From Thermoplasmata archaeon (GTDB taxonomy: Archaea; Thermoplasmatota; Thermoplasmata; Thermoplasmatales; Thermoplasmataceae), in NCBI GenBank assembly GCA_021806345.1, contig JAJZXP010000278.1:1-5442 (forward strand): DNA of 5,442 bases, read 5' to 3'. Made by a program: the position numbers and the translations under genes. The notes under the pieces were generated by a model. The model was not told the origin of the DNA. It ran no database searches and saw nothing but the letters and a program-made list of their open reading frames with translations. Position 1 is the first letter of the stretch. Every line of letters starts with the position of its first letter. Shown piece by piece: positions 1 through 4,908 of the stretch.

Positions 1-52
1 GGTAGTATAATGAATATACTGAATGCACACCTTTATCCAGTTCGTAGGGCAT
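1..52 (-). CDS. tnpA: IS200/IS605-type TnpA transposase, N-terminal 17 codons (partial)
   Basis: Reading leftwards from an ATG at 52-50 gives MPYELDKGVHSVYSLYY, and the frame is open to the window edge. The H-S-V-Y-x-L-x-Y pattern in the first 20 residues is characteristic of IS200-type TnpA, usually followed by H and a hydrophobic strand. The single leftover base at the edge (C on this strand) is compatible with that His. These proteins are about 130-150 aa, with an HUH metal site and a C-terminal catalytic Tyr, and they cut and rejoin single-stranded DNA at hairpin-marked ends. Neither catalytic motif lies within the window, so activity cannot be judged. The fragment is short, but the match to the family start is specific and the hairpin upstream at 98-119 agrees with it. 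Confidence 0.78.
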   Translation of the reverse strand, partial: MPYELDKGVHSVYSLYY

Positions 53-97
53 AGTTATGGTAATACTCCATATACCAAAACATTTCGTTCGCTTTCA

Positions 98-119
98 TCC
101 CCTCTCTTGCGAAAGGGGA
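98..119 (-). repeat. Subterminal hairpin of the IS200/IS605 element
   Basis: On the minus strand the arms pair as TCCCCT with AGGGGA. The pairing continues inward with T-G, T-A and C-G to close a GCAA tetraloop, giving a nine-pair stem with one wobble. It sits 46 bases before the tnpA start codon. Such end hairpins are bound by TnpA as single-stranded DNA. In some IS200 copies hairpins in the leader also limit transposase expression. The role here is inferred from position and shape. Confidence 0.65.
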
Positions 120-142
120 ATTCCCGCCAGCATATGTTAAAA

Positions 143-994
143 TTATCTCTTCGATCTCATGCTCTTCAATGCCTCCCAGAACTCGTCTGGCATAACAGAT
201 AGCGCATTAAACTCCCCTGCACCCTCGAGCCATTCCCCACCATCTATAGTAACAACATCTCCGTTTATGTATGATGCATTATCTGAGATAAGAAATGCAG
301 ATAATTCTGAAATTTCCTCTGTGGTACCCAAACGGCGCATCGGATTTCTTGAAACCATTCTCTCCTCGATTTCACCCGTTGGTACAAGGTTGTCCCAGGC
401 ACCCTTTGTTTTAAATGGGCCAGGTGCTATGGCAACACTTCTGATACCTCTGGGCCCCCATTCTACTGCTAATGATCTTGTAAGTGCAAGAACCCCCGCT
501 TTCGAAACTGCTGATGGTACCACGTATGCTGAACCCGTCCAGGAATAGGTAGTTACGATGTTTAGTATCACGCCTCCGCTATTGTTTTTAATCCACTTTT
601 TACCCATTTCCATTGAGAAATAGACCGTTCCCTGCAATACTATTGCAATAACTGTATCAAATGCCTTGTTGGATAAATCCTCCGTTCTGCTTATGAAATT
701 TCCTGCTGCATTGTTAACAAGCGAGTTAATGGACCCGGTTCTCGCCTCGATATTCTCAACTGCCTTCGCGATCTGATCCGGATAACGCACATCACACTGC
801 TCATATTCCACTTCATAACCCATCTTCCTGATGTCCCTGCTTGTCTGCTCCAGAACCTCTCTCTTTCGGCTTACAATTGACACACTGGCACCGAGCTTTG
901 AAAAAGTAATTGCCATCTCCCTACCGAGGCCGGTGCCTCCGCCCGTTATTAAAATATTTTTCCCAGACAGAAAATCTGACTTAAATCCAGACAT
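143..994 (-). CDS. Short-chain dehydrogenase, 2,4-dienoyl-CoA reductase-like (NADPH)
   Basis: This is an intact 283-aa Rossmann-fold SDR. The nucleotide-binding motif TGGGTGLG is at residues 17-24, S-R-K at 42-44 follows the second strand (NADPH preference), C-D-V is at 67-69, and NNAAGNF is at 94-100. The active site follows the 2,4-dienoyl-CoA reductase pattern, not the common YxxxK one: Tyr150, Ser161 and Lys165, with Asn99. The spacings (51, 11 and 4) match Asn148, Tyr199, Ser210 and Lys214 of human DECR1 as I remember it. The PGPxKTKGA segment (191-199) and the tail with GEFN (260-263) are also DECR-like. The family reduces 2,4-dienoyl-CoA during breakdown of unsaturated fatty acids. The protein should be cytosolic, as there is no signal peptide or membrane segment. 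Gln121 stands where many SDRs have the tetrad Asn. The start is the ATG at 994-992, and a TATA-like box about 32 bases upstream suggests a leaderless or nearly leaderless mRNA. It is the only intact metabolic gene here, hemmed in by insertion sequences on both sides. Other enoyl or oxoacyl-CoA substrates remain possible. Confidence 0.92.
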   Translation of the reverse strand: MSGFKSDFLSGKNILITGGGTGLGREMAITFSKLGASVSIVSRKREVLEQTSRDIRKMGYEVEYEQCDVRYPDQIAKAVENIEARTGSINSLVNNAAGNFISRTEDLSNKAFDTVIAIVLQGTVYFSMEMGKKWIKNNSGGVILNIVTTYSWTGSAYVVPSAVSKAGVLALTRSLAVEWGPRGIRSVAIAPGPFKTKGAWDNLVPTGEIEERMVSRNPMRRLGTTEEISELSAFLISDNASYINGDVVTIDGGEWLEGAGEFNALSVMPDEFWEALKSMRSKR

Positions 995-1020
995 GTATCC
1001 ACGATATGCAAGTGTTTCGG

Positions 1021-1033
1021 AATATTTATTTTC
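1021..1033 (-). promoter_or_regulatory. TATA-like box for the SDR gene
   Basis: The minus strand reads GAAAATAAATATT, centred about 32 bases before the SDR start codon. That spacing puts the transcription start within a few bases of the ATG. The archaeal TATA/BRE arrangement is established knowledge; this site is recognised by eye only. The left inverted repeat of the neighbouring insertion sequence begins 11 bases upstream. Confidence 0.5.
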
Positions 1034-1043
1034 TGGCTATTTT

Positions 1044-1066
1044 GGACATTGTCAAAATTTAGTTGA
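1044..1066 (+). repeat. Left terminal inverted repeat (IRL)
   Basis: GGACATTGTCAA (1044-1055) is followed by AATTT and AGTTGA (1061-1066). It pairs with 2300-2322, with 12 perfect bases, one match in five, then 6 perfect bases. Confidence 0.88.
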
Positions 1067-1106
1067 TTTTTCTCTAACATGCAGTGCGTAACCGAAATCA
1101 TGAAAT

Positions 1107-2314
1107 ATGATTGAAACATACCATTACATGCGACTGAGGAAGGCACCATATACTGAGTTCAAGAGGATATCAACATCCCTTGATGACTTCTCACCACTGG
1201 GCACTTCCCCCATATTCATGATCAATAACATACCAATGATGGATCTTGAGCTCAGGAATCAGGATCTCATAAGATACATGAATCCCATGTGCCCGCAATG
1301 CCATTCCAGAAACATTGTTAAGAATGGCACATGTATCCGGAAGATGGAGAACGGAACAGTATTCAGGGTACAGAGATATATCTGCCAGGACTGCAGATAT
1401 TCGTTTGTTGCAAGACCTCCGAATTATGGTTACGGAAAGCATTATCCTGATAATCTGAAAGAGAAAGGCATTCGCACCAGGGTGAAAACATCCCTGAGAA
1501 AGACAGCAGACATCTTTCACACAATCGGAAGGATCATAATATCGCCTGAGACCGTGAGAAAGACAATTCCTCTCATTCCAGTAACAATGATGGAAGCATC
1601 CGGTTTTTTCACATACGAGAGCAGTATGTCCATATCAACGGAATTGAGAAATACAGGACACTTCTGAAGGATTCCATAACCGGAAGCTTCGTTGAGGATA
1701 TCCTTGAAGATCTGGAAGAGGAGACAATTGTAAATTTCATGATCAATGCGTTATCAAGGTTCATCATACCTGATAATATCGATTATATTGTCATAACAAC
1801 CGACGGCTATCATTATGGATCCATATTTGAAACAGTATCCGAAAAGATGCACATACGCATAAAGAGGCAGAGGTGTTTGTTCCACATAGAGAAGGATCTT
1901 GCACACAGGATAAAGGATTCCCGTAAGGAGAAGGATCTCGACATGGCAAAGAGGTTGATCAGATACATGTTCTTCCAGAACGATAAGAATCTCATGGATC
2001 TTGGAAGGAATCGTGAACCAATAGCATGTCTAATTGCAGGAAAGAATGAAAAGCAGATCGTCGAGATCATGCTGGAAAAGATAACCAGCCTGTATGGTTA
2101 TGATCCCATCATAGCCAATTTCCTCTCCTTTCTGAAAAGACACAGGAAAGAGGTATTCCTGTATCTTCAGGATCCAATGGTTGAGAAGACATCAGACATA
2201 GCGGAACAGCATTTCTCTATACAATCATGGTTGTTCAAGCACAGGTTCAAGACCAAGGAAGGATTATTGAAGACATCCTTCTGGTACCATCACTATCTAT
2301 CAACTGATAATTGA
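1107..2314 (+). pseudogene. DDE transposase (IS256/MULE-like, C2H), disrupted by a 1-nt deletion
   Basis: Two open stretches, 1107-1667 and from 1619 on in the -1 frame to the stop at 2312-2314, join into one protein of about 402 residues. Numbered along the joined protein there is a zinc ribbon (Cys62, Cys65, Cys93, Cys96) and a helix-turn-helix-like stretch near 129-154 for end recognition. The catalytic core follows, with T-T-D-G-Y (Asp233), R-C-L-F-H (Cys257 and His260) and T-S-D-I-A-E (Glu367). The C-x2-H between second Asp and Glu is typical of IS256/MULE/Mutator transposases. The frame changes at 1617-1618, where TAC-GA is followed by GAGCAGTATGTC. Restoring one base, for example GAT, yields F-F-T-Y-D-E-Q-Y with the expected first catalytic Asp at 171. 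The lesion therefore falls in that codon. Without it, translation ends at 1667 after unrelated residues. Start choice is uncertain: ATG 1107 or ATG 1128. I see no strong promoter inside the left repeat. Confidence 0.88.
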
Positions 2315-2322
2315 CAATGTCC
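2300..2322 (-). repeat. Right terminal inverted repeat (IRR)
   Basis: TCAACT (2300-2305), GATAA, then TTGACAATGTCC (2311-2322) is the inverse of the left end at 1044-1066. It contains the transposase stop codon TGA at 2312-2314. Confidence 0.88.
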
Positions 2323-2411
2323 TTATGCTCAAGAAAATGAGACAAGTGTTTACAATAAAATTCATTCGAAAATAATTGATGTTATTTATCTTTTAAGTAC
2401 CTTATGCCCAA

Positions 2412-2446
2412 CGTATAATTCAGGATCCGTAGTATAAGATTATACG
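2412..2446 (-). repeat. Inverted repeat around the stop codon of the AbiV-like gene
   Basis: CGTATAAT (2412-2419) and ATTATACG (2439-2446) are perfect 8-bp inverse copies flanking the last codons and the stop. Inside lies a second dyad, GTATAA-GA-TTATAC (2432-2445), so two alternative hairpins could form in the mRNA. It may stabilise or end the transcript. No long U-tract follows immediately on the minus strand, so I do not call a terminator. Confidence 0.4.
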
Positions 2447-3145
2447 CTTAAGACTTGTTATCATAAAAAATACGAATTGCTTTAGATTGGAGAACTCAAA
2501 AGTTCTGTCAGAAGGTTGAAAAAACTCTCCTTCGTTATACTCAACGTAGAAACCCTCGCTCTTTAACTCGTCCAAAGAAGTAAATAAAGTATTATTCAAT
2601 CCCTTCAAGACATTCTGCATTTTTTTCAATTGGTCCGTTATTTGCTTTCTAGAAAAATTATTCGTCTCAAATTTAGATCCGGAAATCTTAGAAAGCCTTT
2701 GCACTTCATTCGGTCCAAAATTTCTTACGTACTTCGGCAGTATGTCTTCAATTAGTAGTTTCAGTTCCATCATAAATTTCAATTTAAAATTATGGTCCCT
2801 TAAGGACTTCCAATCACCAGTTGTTTCCACCAATTCACTTATAGACTGTAATATTCTTTTTGTTTCAGCGGTACTATCATACAATGAAATGCCAGATTTT
2901 CCCAGAGTGGGGCTCTGTGATATATCATCCATGAATTTGTCTATAAATTTATTCTTTTTATCGGAGGACCCAGCCATCTTGAACATGAGCCACCAAGCCT
3001 TAGAAATTTCTTCTAGTGCTAACTCCGTTAAAGCTGCTGATGTAGGCTTTGAGACTTTTGTGGCATCTTCAAATAATCTCTCAGCATTTGAAATGCATGC
3101 CTTTATACCAGCTAAGGATGGTACCATCTTTTTACTATACTCCAA
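2420..3145 (-). CDS. AbiV-family-like (HEPN-type) abortive infection protein
   Basis: The product is 241 aa, helical, with no signal peptide or clear membrane span. Several points match the AbiV family (HEPN_AbiV domain): I-S-N-A-E-R-L-F at 18-25, A-L-T-E-L-A-L-E-E-I-S-K at 38-49 (the family's A-L-E-E-I-G-K-like core helix), R-D-H-N-F-K at 116-121 (H-x2-K), and G-F-Y-V-E-Y-N-E-G-E-F-F-Q-P at 198-211, resembling the C-terminal YVD...P segment of AbiV proteins. AbiV of Lactococcus (about 200 aa) stops phage growth after infection and interacts with phage protein SaV; many HEPN proteins are RNases. Here the only R-x4-H-like spacing is Lys113 to His118, so nuclease activity is doubtful. The first codon is TTG at 3145-3143; an ATG at 3127-3125 would give 235 aa. 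A TATA-like box at 3166-3178 would start transcription almost at the TTG. The gene is divergent from the unknown helical gene and next to an insertion sequence. A generic HEPN protein is the main alternative. Confidence 0.72.
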   Translation of the reverse strand: MEYSKKMVPSLAGIKACISNAERLFEDATKVSKPTSAALTELALEEISKAWWLMFKMAGSSDKKNKFIDKFMDDISQSPTLGKSGISLYDSTAETKRILQSISELVETTGDWKSLRDHNFKLKFMMELKLLIEDILPKYVRNFGPNEVQRLSKISGSKFETNNFSRKQITDQLKKMQNVLKGLNNTLFTSLDELKSEGFYVEYNEGEFFQPSDRTFEFSNLKQFVFFMITSLKRIILYYGS

Positions 3146-3165
3146 TATTTAATCAGCGCTAGAAC

Positions 3166-3178
3166 ATATGTAAATATT
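3166..3178 (-). promoter_or_regulatory. TATA-like box for the AbiV-like gene
   Basis: The minus strand reads TGAATATTTACAT or one base shifted from it, within CTTAAATGAATATTTAC. It is centred about 27 bases upstream of the TTG at 3145, which fits a leaderless or very short-leader mRNA. A second A/T-rich stretch, TTAAATATT (3144-3152), is too close to either start. This is a visual call only. Confidence 0.42.
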
Positions 3179-3203
3179 CATTTAAGAGTTTTGATTATTA
3201 TAT

Positions 3204-3220
3204 CGATTGAACCTCAATCG
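3204..3220. promoter_or_regulatory. Perfect 7-3-7 dyad, possible operator between divergent promoters
   Basis: CGATTGA (3204-3210) and TCAATCG (3214-3220) are exact inverse copies separated by ACC. The dyad lies between the two divergent TATA-like boxes, 26 bases upstream of the one on the minus strand. That is a plausible place for a dimeric regulator to control both genes. The half-site core TATCGATT recurs at 3340-3347, just before the plus-strand gene. No regulator gene is present in the window. Confidence 0.4.
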
Positions 3221-3286
3221 TGATGTCTTGAATCTCGTTACAAAGGATTAAGGAATTTAAACCCTGATAATGCCTCAGAAAGGAGA

Positions 3287-3300
3287 CTTTTAAATTTATT
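3287..3300 (+). promoter_or_regulatory. TATA-like box for the unknown helical gene
   Basis: CTTTTAAATTTATT is the best TATA-like element on the plus strand in this intergenic region. A start about 25 bases on, near 3319, would give a leader of about 44 bases to the ATG at 3363, or about 14 to a GTG at 3333. This is a visual call only. Confidence 0.45.
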
Positions 3301-3362
3301 CAGTTCTCTGGGGCCTTTTACACAAAGATTATGTGTTTCTATCGATTACAAACATTATTATC

Positions 3363-3548
3363 ATGTCCAAACAATTTACCTTCATGCCATATGATGATAA
3401 TGAAAAATTGATGGATCAGGTTGGAATGCTTGTTGGACTCCTCAATTCGGATGATGACAGAATATTAAAACTTGCAAAAGTTCAATTGATACAGTTGGAA
3501 AAAAAACATTGCCAATTCTTAAGGTTGTCCTCGACGACATGCGAATGA
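3363..3548 (+). CDS. Unknown helical protein, N-terminal part (frame-disrupted)
   Basis: From ATG 3363 the frame codes 48 residues starting MSKQFTFMPYDDNEK, continuing as a helix with hydrophobic spacing (LMDQVGMLVGLL, then ILKLAKVQLIQLEKK). After the A8 run at 3499-3506 the zero frame continues only as 13 unconvincing residues (HCQFLRLSSTTCE) to a stop at 3546-3548. In the -1 frame the helix continues naturally (T-L-P-I-L-K-V-V-L-D-D-M) into the long downstream reading frame. I therefore read this as the start of one gene of about 399 residues, not a separate small protein. A GTG at 3333 would add ten residues but has weaker composition. I do not recognise the family. It faces the AbiV-like gene across a shared control region. 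Confidence 0.6.
   Translation: MSKQFTFMPYDDNEKLMDQVGMLVGLLNSDDDRILKLAKVQLIQLEKKHCQFLRLSSTTCE
3499..3506 (+). other. A8 homopolymer at the frame break (candidate slippery site)
   Basis: The zero frame reads GAA-AAA-AAA-CAT. The last seven A's have the A-AAA-AAA form of a known -1 slippery heptamer, and a -1 slip joins the two reading frames exactly. One extra A would do the same at the DNA level. I see no strong stimulatory hairpin immediately downstream and no Shine-Dalgarno-like stimulator upstream. Confidence 0.5.
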
Positions 3549-4561
3549 AAGAGTCTGAAGACCAGAAGAAAATGGATGAGTTTGAGCAAAACCAGAGAGA
3601 AGAGGAGAGCGAGGGTTATGGAATCCGTGCGAGTGCATCAGTTGCAAGAAGGGATGATATTGAAAATGAAGCCATTTTCAGTCCTTCAATAGTTAAAGGG
3701 GTACTAGATGTTCTTTCATTTTATGGAGATGACACATTAATTCAAACATTTTCTGATTGGTTGCCTTGGGAAAGTGCTATTGATGGCTTAATAAAGATAG
3801 GCAGTGAAAATGCGTTTAGAGCTGTAACCCCAAGTCTTAGCGACCTTTTTTCCTTGGGTTATTTAGATTCACAATCTGCGTATGAAATTAGAAATTTAAT
3901 TAAGTCTTATGAAAAGGATTCTGGTTACAATATTTACGATTCTCCCCGCACATCAGCAGAGAAGATGTATACATTAGTTAAAAACAAAATTATTAAGGAA
4001 ATTGCAGACTTTGTTGACAAGGATGTTATCACCAGATTTGTTAACAGTTATCCAAATCTAAGCCCAGCACTAAAGGATCTTGTGGCAGCTTTAATTATAA
4101 TTGATAAAGACAAAAACTACAGCGATAAAGTTTTGAAATGGGCGGAAAATGGTAGCGATGAAGACGTTAAGAGACTATCTGTTATAATAATGGACCTCAG
4201 GCCTGAAATCAATAGTGAATCATCTAAAAGACTGTTTTCAAAGTCAATATCAAATTATAAAGAAACAGAAAACCTCCTTCAGTATCTGATGAGTAACGCA
4301 GAAGTTGATGATTTGGTGGAAATGGAGCTTGAGTTATATATAAAATCAGAAGAAAACCGTCGCCGTGAGAAAATGCCAGGTTATCTTGCTGGTTCAAATC
4401 GTACTCAAGAGCCCCCAGAGCCCGAGGTAATATCGAAATATATCATCTCAAAACTTCAGGATAAAAGAGAGGATGCCATATCTTACATATCCAAGGTTTT
4501 GACAGACAAGAACAAAAATAAAGTCAAAGCAGCTTCATGGTTGTTAAATCAGATCACTTAA
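3509..4561 (+). CDS. Unknown acidic helical / coiled-coil protein, main part of a split gene
   Basis: This reading frame codes 350 residues if begun at TTG 3509, or 340 from ATG 3539. No TATA-like box or ribosome site precedes either, and the sequence reads as continuous with the upstream 48 residues in the other frame. Residues 1-35 are a highly charged coiled-coil-like segment (KESEDQKKMDEFEQNQREEE). Next comes a Ser/Ala/Arg linker, then short paired helices through about 300 (for example VLDVLSFYGDDTLIQTFSDWL and AIDGLIKIGSENAFRAVTPSL) that look HEAT/ARM-like without clear repeat consensus. A Pro/Glu-rich hinge (TQEPPEPEV) precedes a final helical pair. There is no signal peptide, membrane span, nucleotide-binding motif or catalytic motif that I can see. 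Such a protein would suit a scaffold, sensor or partner role. Linking it to the divergent AbiV-like gene is inference. Function unknown. Confidence 0.75.
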   Translation: MPILKVVLDDMRMKESEDQKKMDEFEQNQREEESEGYGIRASASVARRDDIENEAIFSPSIVKGVLDVLSFYGDDTLIQTFSDWLPWESAIDGLIKIGSENAFRAVTPSLSDLFSLGYLDSQSAYEIRNLIKSYEKDSGYNIYDSPRTSAEKMYTLVKNKIIKEIADFVDKDVITRFVNSYPNLSPALKDLVAALIIIDKDKNYSDKVLKWAENGSDEDVKRLSVIIMDLRPEINSESSKRLFSKSISNYKETENLLQYLMSNAEVDDLVEMELELYIKSEENRRREKMPGYLAGSNRTQEPPEPEVISKYIISKLQDKREDAISYISKVLTDKNKNKVKAASWLLNQIT

Positions 4562-4568
4562 GGACTGA

Positions 4569-4664
4569 TCAGCTCACCCACTCATACCCCATTAACTTTG
4601 CCTGTTCTCTTTTAATACGTTCCTTATCAAAGATTATTCTCTTTGTTAAGTGAGTATTTTCCAT
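4569..4664 (-). CDS. Possible 31-aa ORF or gene remnant
   Basis: ATG 4664-4662 to TGA 4571-4569 codes MENTHLTKRIIFDKER and then IKREQAKLMGYEWVS. Composition is protein-like: basic, helical, with a Trp near the end and archaeal-style AGA, ATA and AAG codons. Its stop lies seven bases from the stop of the plus-strand gene, so the two would converge. There is no convincing TATA box at the leaderless distance, and a TGA lies six codons before the ATG. It could be a small protein or the tail of a gene lost to insertion-sequence activity. I do not recognise it. Confidence 0.25.
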   Translation of the reverse strand: MENTHLTKRIIFDKERIKREQAKLMGYEWVS

Positions 4665-4879
4665 TACTATTTCGTAAAATCACTCTTTACATGCAATTGC
4701 TAAAACTACCAAGTTTCATACCGGAATATTTTTATGGTATAAACAAAATAACCTACAATCGAGGTTTTCCTAAAACCTTCACTTTAACTCCATATCTTTC
4801 ACGTAATTCGTGACATCAGTCAATTTTGCCTGAATAATTGTTCAACATGGCATGTTTCTCTATGTTTTCTTCTCTTTTT
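4665..4879. other. Non-coding A/T-rich stretch with degraded coding-like scraps
   Basis: I find no intact gene here. On the minus strand 4815-4753 reads as 20 sense codons ending LRERYGVKVKVLGKPRL and a stop, with no usable start. An overlapping minus-strand frame gives another short coding-like tail ending in TDVTNYVKDMELK and a stop. These may be the frame-shifted end of an old gene or chance. Small dyads are present: AGGTTTT-CCT-AAAACCT (4762-4778) and TCACG-TAATT-CGTGA (4799-4813). The outer end of the IS5-type element may lie somewhere between here and 4890. Confidence 0.3.
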
Positions 4880-4908
4880 CCCAATAATTGGGATAGCTCA
4901 CGCTATCC
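4880..4908 (-). repeat. Two adjoining dyads across the IS5-type transposase stop codon
   Basis: GGATAGC (4891-4897) and GCTATCC (4902-4908) form a perfect 7-bp stem whose four-base loop contains the stop codon TGA (4900-4898, minus strand). Next to it, sharing the GG, is CCCAAT-A-ATTGGG (4880-4892), so the two stems exclude each other. This could be a transcript-end structure or part of the element's end. No U-tract follows on the minus strand, so it is not called a standard terminator. Confidence 0.45.

Larger units (their letters stand above)
1..135 (-). mobile_element. IS200/IS605-family insertion sequence, left end only (cut by window edge)
   Basis: The first part of the window reads on the minus strand as the 5' end of a Y1 (HUH) transposase gene preceded by a strong imperfect palindrome at 98-119. 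A subterminal hairpin near the end of the element with no terminal inverted repeats is the known layout of IS200/IS605 elements, which move as single strands. The outer boundary cannot be fixed, because these elements make no target duplication and the cleavage tetranucleotide varies. It must lie between about 120 and the SDR stop codon at 143, so 135 is only an estimate. The rest of the element, including any tnpB, lies to the left of the window. Confidence 0.7.
1044..2322 (+). mobile_element. Complete insertion sequence, 1279 bp, C2H-type DDE (IS256/MULE-like)
   Basis: Perfect 12-bp inverted ends, GGACATTGTCAA at 1044-1055 and TTGACAATGTCC at 2311-2322, enclose a single transposase gene. 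A further six matching bases follow five mostly unmatched ones on each side. The transposase stop codon (2312-2314) lies inside the right repeat, as is common in compact elements. No clear target-site duplication is visible: the bases just outside the left end (ctatttt) and right end (ttatgct) do not match beyond two T's. The transposase is broken by a frameshift, so this copy should be movable only if a related copy supplies transposase. The family call rests on the C-x2-H motif. I cannot name the ISfinder group. Confidence 0.87.

Noticed and set aside
116..125. Perfect palindrome GGGAATTCCC
   Set aside because: Overlaps the right arm of the IS200-type hairpin; a 10-bp palindrome alone does not support an operator.
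159..1091. Plus-strand open stretches opposite the SDR (159-548, 831-1091)
   Set aside because: They are antisense to an intact, clearly recognisable SDR and show no family features of their own.
949..1520. Minus-strand open stretches at 949-1149 and 1191-1520
   Set aside because: They overlap the SDR promoter, the left inverted repeat and the transposase; the composition is a by-product of the opposite strand.
1813..2070. Minus-strand 85-codon stretch inside the transposase
   Set aside because: Antisense to the conserved C2H catalytic region; no independent support.
2742..3152. Plus-strand 136-codon stretch opposite the AbiV-like gene
   Set aside because: Antisense shadow; the minus strand carries the family motifs.
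4762..4778. Hairpin AGGTTTT-CCT-AAAACCT as a terminator or attenuator
   Set aside because: A/T-rich, no U-tract on either side and about 200 bases from the nearest gene end.
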